In this document: positions 60,366 to 64,000 of the stretch, in pieces | How positions within the stretch are numbered: the stretch's first letter is position 1 | How the letters are laid out: every line of letters begins with the position of its first letter | NCBI RefSeq assembly: GCF_024298965.1 | Contig: NZ_CP085193.1 | Location: forward strand, 11,780,001-11,844,000 | DNA from: Streptomyces rapamycinicus NRRL 5491 | Lineage (GTDB): Bacteria > Actinomycetota > Actinomycetes > Streptomycetales > Streptomycetaceae | Direction of reading: 5' to 3' | DNA: 64,000 bases | Notes under the pieces: generated by a model | Told to the model about the DNA's origin: nothing | Seen by the model: the letters and a program-made list of their open reading frames with translations, nothing else | Database searches by the model: none | Translations under genes and position numbers: made by a program

Positions 60366-62318
60366 GTGGGTTGGACGACCGAGCGGCGTACGGCCGGAGC
60401 CGAAAGGGCCGTACGGCCCGATGACGACAGTGGTCCGGGGCCGCGCTACAAGTGGATCGCGCTGTCCAATACCACGCTGGGCGTCCTGATCGCGACGATC
60501 AACATCTCGATCATGCTGATCGCGCTGCCGGACATCTTCCGCGGCATCGGAGTGGATCCGCTGCGCCCGGGGAACACCAGCCTGCTGCTGTGGCTGATCA
60601 TGAGCTATATGGTCGTCACCGCCGTGCTCGTGGTGAGCTTCGGACGGCTGGGGGACATGTTCGGCCGGGTGCGGATGTACAACCTGGGGTTCGCGGTCTT
60701 CACCGTGTTCTCCGTGCTGCTCTCCGTGACCTGGATGCACGGCACGTCCGGCGCGCTGTGGCTGATCGGGATGCGAGTGCTGCAGGGCGTGGGCGGCGCC
60801 ATGCTGATGGCCAACTCCAACGCCATCCTCACCGACGCCTTCCCCGCCGATCAGCGCGGTCTCGCCCTGGGGCTGAACCAGGTGGCGGGCATCGCCGGAT
60901 CCTTCATCGGGCTGATCCTGGGTGGACTGCTCGGCCCGCTCAACTGGCACCTGGTGTTCCTGGTCTCCGTCCCCATCGGGCTGTTCGGCACGGTCTGGGC
61001 GTATCTGAAGCTGCGGGACACCGGTGTGCGCACCCCGGCCCGGCTGGACTGGTGGGGCAATCTCACCTTCGCCATCGGCCTGATCGCCGTGTTGTCCGGT
61101 ATCACCTACGGCATCCAGCCCTACGGCGGTCACACCATGGGCTGGGGCAACCCCTGGGTGATCGCCGCGATCGCCGGGGGAGTGGCGGTACTGGGCGTGT
61201 TCTGCCTGATCGAGAACCGGGTCGCGCAGCCCATGTTCCACCTGGGCCTGTTCCGCATCCGCGCGTTCACCGCCGGGAACGTGGCCAGTCTGCTGGCGGC
61301 GCTGGGGCGCGGTGGCCTGATGTTCATCCTGATCATCTGGTTGCAGGGCATCTGGCTGCCCCGCCACGGCTACGGCTTCGAGGAGACCCCGCTCTGGGCG
61401 GGCATCTACATGCTGCCGCTGACCATCGGGTTCCTGATCGCGGGCCCGTTCTCCGGCTGGGCCTCCGACCGGTTCGGCGCCCGTACGTTCGCCACCGGCG
61501 GGATGCTCCTGGCCGCCGCCACCTTCGTGGCCCTGGAGGAGCTGCCGGTGGACTTCGGCTATCCGGTGTTCGCCGCGATCCTGCTGGTCAACGGGATCGC
61601 CATGGGGCTGTTCAGCTCGCCGAACCGGGCGGCCATCATGAACAGCCTGCCGCCCGATCAGCGTGGAGTCGGCGCCGGGATCAGCACCACCTTCCAGAAC
61701 TCGGCCACCGTCCTGTCCATCGGCATCTTCTTCTCCCTGATGATCGCCGGGCTCGCCGGTTCGCTCCCCGGCGCCCTCACCCACGGCCTGACCGCGGAGG
61801 GGGTCCCGGCCGGTGATGCGGCGAGGGTCGCCGCCCTGCCGCCGGTCGGGGTGCTGTTCGCCTCGCTGCTCGGCTACAACCCGGTGAAAACCCTGCTGGG
61901 GCCGCAGGTGCTCGACCATCTTCCCGCCCACCACGCCGCCTATCTCACCGGGCGCGGCTTCTTCCCGGCGCTGATCTCCCCGCCGTTCTCCCAGGGCCTG
62001 TCCGCCGCGTTCGACTTCGCCATCGCGGCATGTCTGGTGGCGGCGGTGGCGTCGCTGCTGCGGGGCGGGCGGTATGTGCACGGGGGCGGGCCGAAGGCGG
62101 GCCCCGGCGCACCGGCGGTGGTGGCGGCCGCCCCGGGCGGCGACGCGGGCACGGAGAGCGCCGAGAGCGCCGAGAACGTCACCGGAGACACGTCTCACCA
62201 CCCGGCGCCCGCGTCCCGGCAGGAGGCGTCCCCTCCGGAGTCCGGGCCACCGCCCCCGTCGCCGCCACCATCGCCACCCGGCCAAGGACCGGGACCATCC
62301 TCAGAGGAGCCGAGATGA
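60366..62318 (+). CDS. MFS exporter, DHA2 family (14 TM) with long C-terminal tail
   Basis: 650 aa from GTG 60366, preceded by CGGGAG. N-terminal SNTTLGVLIATINISIMLIAL (an LDxTIVNVALP variant), GRLGDMFGRVRMYNLG (motif A, about 94-109) and SFIGLILGGLLGPLNW (motif C, about 179-194). About 14 TM helices to residue 565. The C-terminal 85 residues are Pro/Ser/Glu-rich and cytoplasmic. An efflux pump of the kind self-regulated by MarR; its stop overlaps the marR start (ATGA). Confidence 0.9.
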   Translation: MGWTTERRTAGAERAVRPDDDSGPGPRYKWIALSNTTLGVLIATINISIMLIALPDIFRGIGVDPLRPGNTSLLLWLIMSYMVVTAVLVVSFGRLGDMFGRVRMYNLGFAVFTVFSVLLSVTWMHGTSGALWLIGMRVLQGVGGAMLMANSNAILTDAFPADQRGLALGLNQVAGIAGSFIGLILGGLLGPLNWHLVFLVSVPIGLFGTVWAYLKLRDTGVRTPARLDWWGNLTFAIGLIAVLSGITYGIQPYGGHTMGWGNPWVIAAIAGGVAVLGVFCLIENRVAQPMFHLGLFRIRAFTAGNVASLLAALGRGGLMFILIIWLQGIWLPRHGYGFEETPLWAGIYMLPLTIGFLIAGPFSGWASDRFGARTFATGGMLLAAATFVALEELPVDFGYPVFAAILLVNGIAMGLFSSPNRAAIMNSLPPDQRGVGAGISTTFQNSATVLSIGIFFSLMIAGLAGSLPGALTHGLTAEGVPAGDAARVAALPPVGVLFASLLGYNPVKTLLGPQVLDHLPAHHAAYLTGRGFFPALISPPFSQGLSAAFDFAIAACLVAAVASLLRGGRYVHGGGPKAGPGAPAVVAAAPGGDAGTESAESAENVTGDTSHHPAPASRQEASPPESGPPPPSPPPSPPGQGPGPSSEEPR

Positions 62319-62839
62319 CCGCGCTCGACCCCACCACCCCCGGGCCCGTTACCCCGGAATCCGTAACCCCGAATCCCGCCGCCCCGGAATCGGCGGAGCT
62401 GGCCGAGCGGCTCCGTACCGCCCTCCAGCATCTGCTCCCCGCCCTGCGGGGCGCCCGGAGCGAACACGGCGATCTCACCCCCAGCCGCCAGGCGGCCCTC
62501 GGAGCGCTCGCCACCCATGGCTCGATGCGCATCAGCACCCTCGCGACCCGGCTGGGCATCGCCCTGCCGACCACGTCCCGCATGGTCGAACTGCTCGACG
62601 CCGCCGACTGGATCGAGCGCACCCCCGACCCCGAGGACCGCCGGGCCAGCCTGATCGCCCTCACCGACACCGGCCGTGAACTCCTCGGCGCCGTGCGCCG
62701 AGAGGCCGCCACCCGGCTCGCCACGCGAATCGAGAAGCTGAGCCCCGAGGAGCGACAGACGCTGTCCGCCGCGCTGCCCGCCCTGGAGTCCCTGGCCGCC
62801 GACGGCTCCGCGGCGGCCGCCGATCCGGAGCGGCGGTAG
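62315..62839 (+). CDS. MarR family repressor of the exporter operon
   Basis: 174 aa from ATG 62315 with AGAGGAG upstream. A Pro-rich N-terminal tail (1-25) precedes the winged helix: ISTLATRLGIALPTTSRMVE (about 69-88) and the wing TPDPEDRRASLIALT (about 99-113). Translationally coupled to the exporter. It likely binds 60321-60344 and is released by the exported compound. Confidence 0.88.
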   Translation: MTALDPTTPGPVTPESVTPNPAAPESAELAERLRTALQHLLPALRGARSEHGDLTPSRQAALGALATHGSMRISTLATRLGIALPTTSRMVELLDAADWIERTPDPEDRRASLIALTDTGRELLGAVRREAATRLATRIEKLSPEERQTLSAALPALESLAADGSAAAADPERR

Positions 62840-62908
62840 ACGCCCGACGCCAGTAGTACGCGGTGACGCGCAGCGGCCCCGCCTCGGATGGCCTCGCCGC
62901 CGCCGGGG

Positions 62909-63652
62909 CTACCGGCTCGGCGGGATTCGGTACACGGAGACGTGGGAGCGCGACTCGGCGGTGAATTCGCCGCCGCACCAGTCCGCGTGCCTGCTCTCCA
63001 ACTCGAATCCCGCCAGCTGGGCCATCAGGTCGAGTTCGGCCGGCCAGATGTAGCGGTGCGGGCTGCGGGTCAGCCGGGCCTGCCGGGTGTCGTCGAACCG
63101 GAAGTGGTGTGAGACGACGTGCTGGCGCAGTACGTCGTAGGTGTCCAACCCGATGTAACCGGGCTCGGCTTGCCACACGGTGGCCGTCTGGCCCGGCGGG
63201 AGCTTGCGCAGCTCGGGCACCCAGAGCTCGATCACGAACCGGCCACCCGGCTCGAGGTGGCGGGCGGCGTTGCGGAAGCACTCGACCTGCTCGGCCTGGG
63301 TGAGCAGATTGGAGATGGTGTTGTAGACGAGATAGACGAGGGTGAAGCCCCCGGGAGCCACGGACGTCGCCATGTCGCCCACGATGACCGGGATCGCCGC
63401 TTCGTCGGCCCTGGTGCGCAGTTGCCGGACCATCGGACGCGACAGCTCGATACCGGTGACGGGAACGCCTCGTTCGGCGAGCGGAATGGCCACCCGGCCG
63501 GTGCCGATGGCGAACTCGAGCGCCGCTCCGCCGCCTGCGAGCTCGGCCAGGCGGTCCACGGTCGGCCTCAGGATCTCGGGCGCGAACATGCCCGTGCCGG
63601 GCGTGTCATAGCGCTGCGCGGCGTCGATGTCCCAGATCTCCTCCTGGTTCAT
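62909..63652 (-). CDS. Class I SAM-dependent methyltransferase
   Basis: 247 aa from ATG 63650-63652. Rossmann SAM domain: ALEFAIGTGRVAIPLAERG (about 44-62, motif I), VTGIELSRPMVRQL (about 65-78), IPVIVGDMATS (about 86-96) and VYLVYNTISNLLTQ (about 105-118). The C-terminal half has beta-strands and few motifs. A small-molecule methyltransferase of unknown substrate. The stop is 70 bp from the convergent marR stop. Confidence 0.85.
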   Translation of the reverse strand: MNQEEIWDIDAAQRYDTPGTGMFAPEILRPTVDRLAELAGGGAALEFAIGTGRVAIPLAERGVPVTGIELSRPMVRQLRTRADEAAIPVIVGDMATSVAPGGFTLVYLVYNTISNLLTQAEQVECFRNAARHLEPGGRFVIELWVPELRKLPPGQTATVWQAEPGYIGLDTYDVLRQHVVSHHFRFDDTRQARLTRSPHRYIWPAELDLMAQLAGFELESRHADWCGGEFTAESRSHVSVYRIPPSR

Positions 63653-63838
63653 GCCGTCACCCTTCACCGCCGGGGCACGCGATGTCCAACGAATTTGCCC
63701 CCGGGGCCCGGGTCCGGCCTCGCCCATGTGGTCGGCACCGCGCTTGACCTTCACATCATTCCCACACAACACCGTTGGCGCGCTGGGCTGTCGCGGGCAC
63801 CCGGACGGGGTCGCCTGCTGAGGAAGGGGCCCTCCGTC

Positions 63839-64000
63839 GTGATCGTAGTAGCGGTCTCAGTGCTGCCCACGCTGGTTTTGATGTTGCTGGTCATGGACCG
63901 TGTCGAGGACTGGCTGTCCGGGTCCTCCCCGGCCCCGCCGCACGCACGCGAGCGGCGTCATCTGCGGTTGATCCCCGGCGCGGCGCGGAAATCGGGCTCC
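63839..64000 (+). CDS. Small membrane protein, partial (runs off the window)
   Basis: 54 codons from GTG 63839 with GAGGAAGGGG 10-20 bases before it. N-terminal hydrophobic helix (VVAVSVLPTLVLMLLVM, about 4-20), then VEDWL, a basic Pro-rich region and HLRLIPG. This matches a short one-TM protein family common in Streptomyces, of unknown function. Open to the window end. Confidence 0.65.
   Translation, partial: MIVVAVSVLPTLVLMLLVMDRVEDWLSGSSPAPPHARERRHLRLIPGAARKSGS

Noticed and set aside
59979-62285. A 768-codon minus-strand open frame across the DHA2 exporter
   Set aside because: Only its last 101 codons (DUF1330) are real; the rest is antisense of the MFS gene and the MarR operator region.
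1-64000. tRNA, rRNA, transposase, integrase or prophage genes
   Set aside because: No cloverleaf-type sequence, IS inverted repeats, recombinase motifs or phage structural proteins were recognised on either strand.

Overview
The window looks like part of a Streptomyces (or close actinobacterial) chromosome. It is uniformly GC-rich, uses many GTG starts, has frequent ATGA/GTGA stop-start overlaps, and encodes typical Streptomyces families (DUF6480, DUF6328, YiaA/YiaB, FBP zinc finger, HDO iron enzymes, many TetR/MarR/MerR/HxlR regulators next to exporters). I saw no rRNA, tRNA, CRISPR array, transposase or phage gene. The content is accessory metabolism and regulation, with several damaged genes, as is common towards the arms of such chromosomes. 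All product names come from reading the translated sequence; no search was run.

Layout. 1-3998: tail of an unknown gene, a nucleotidyltransferase, a ClpC2-type regulator (HTH plus two Clp N-repeats) with a 43-bp perfect palindrome at its start, a wrecked divergent DHA2 exporter, and two hypothetical genes. 4051-7844: a PaoABC-like molybdenum hydroxylase operon. 8148-11648: a ClpC-type AAA+ unfoldase and two small membrane proteins. 11702-14324: a frameshifted Orn/Lys/Arg decarboxylase and a di-iron HDO-type oxidase. 14304-17737: a DHA2 exporter diverging from a tetR-acyl-CoA dehydrogenase operon around a perfect operator. 17786-20384: a deletion junction that leaves 5'-truncated Gfo/Idh and aminotransferase genes back to back, flanked by an isomerase and an RraA-family aldolase gene. 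20434-30317: regulators, an aldo/keto reductase, a frameshifted beta-helix protein, two methyltransferases, the NsrR-HmpA nitric oxide module with two matching operators, and an AI-2E family permease.

30556-38570: a cysteine-desulfurase-like enzyme, then a TetR regulator that probably shares one operator type with the amidase/AtzG-like and metallo-beta-lactamase-fold genes, then an acyltransferase, an AlkZ-like protein and a second aldo/keto reductase. 38668-41183: DinB protein, WYL regulator, GntR regulator. 41428-47529: a complete tetronate (L-threonate and D-erythronate) catabolic operon with its own transporter: ltnD, otnK, otnC, MFS, otnI, denD. 47752-51967: MBL hydrolase/MarR pair, a non-canonical EPSP-synthase-fold enolpyruvyltransferase reminiscent of the nucleoside-antibiotic enzymes NikO/PolA, a LysR regulator and a small secreted protein. 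52087-55539: a membrane EEP-family phosphatase, an APH-like kinase, and a fructosamine-kinase/LMW-phosphatase pair likely to act in protein deglycation. 55600-64000: a GDSL esterase, TetR/FBP, a 6PGDH-like reductase/HxlR pair, DUF1330, a DHA2 exporter-MarR operon, a methyltransferase and the start of a small membrane protein.

The observations most worth following up are the ClpC2-like sensor with its palindromic, probably leaderless promoter; the variant enolpyruvyltransferase; the promoter-deleting junction near 19.47 kb; and the shared operator set of the TetR regulator at 31.8-32.4 kb. Four damaged genes in 25 kb suggest either decay or residual assembly indels.
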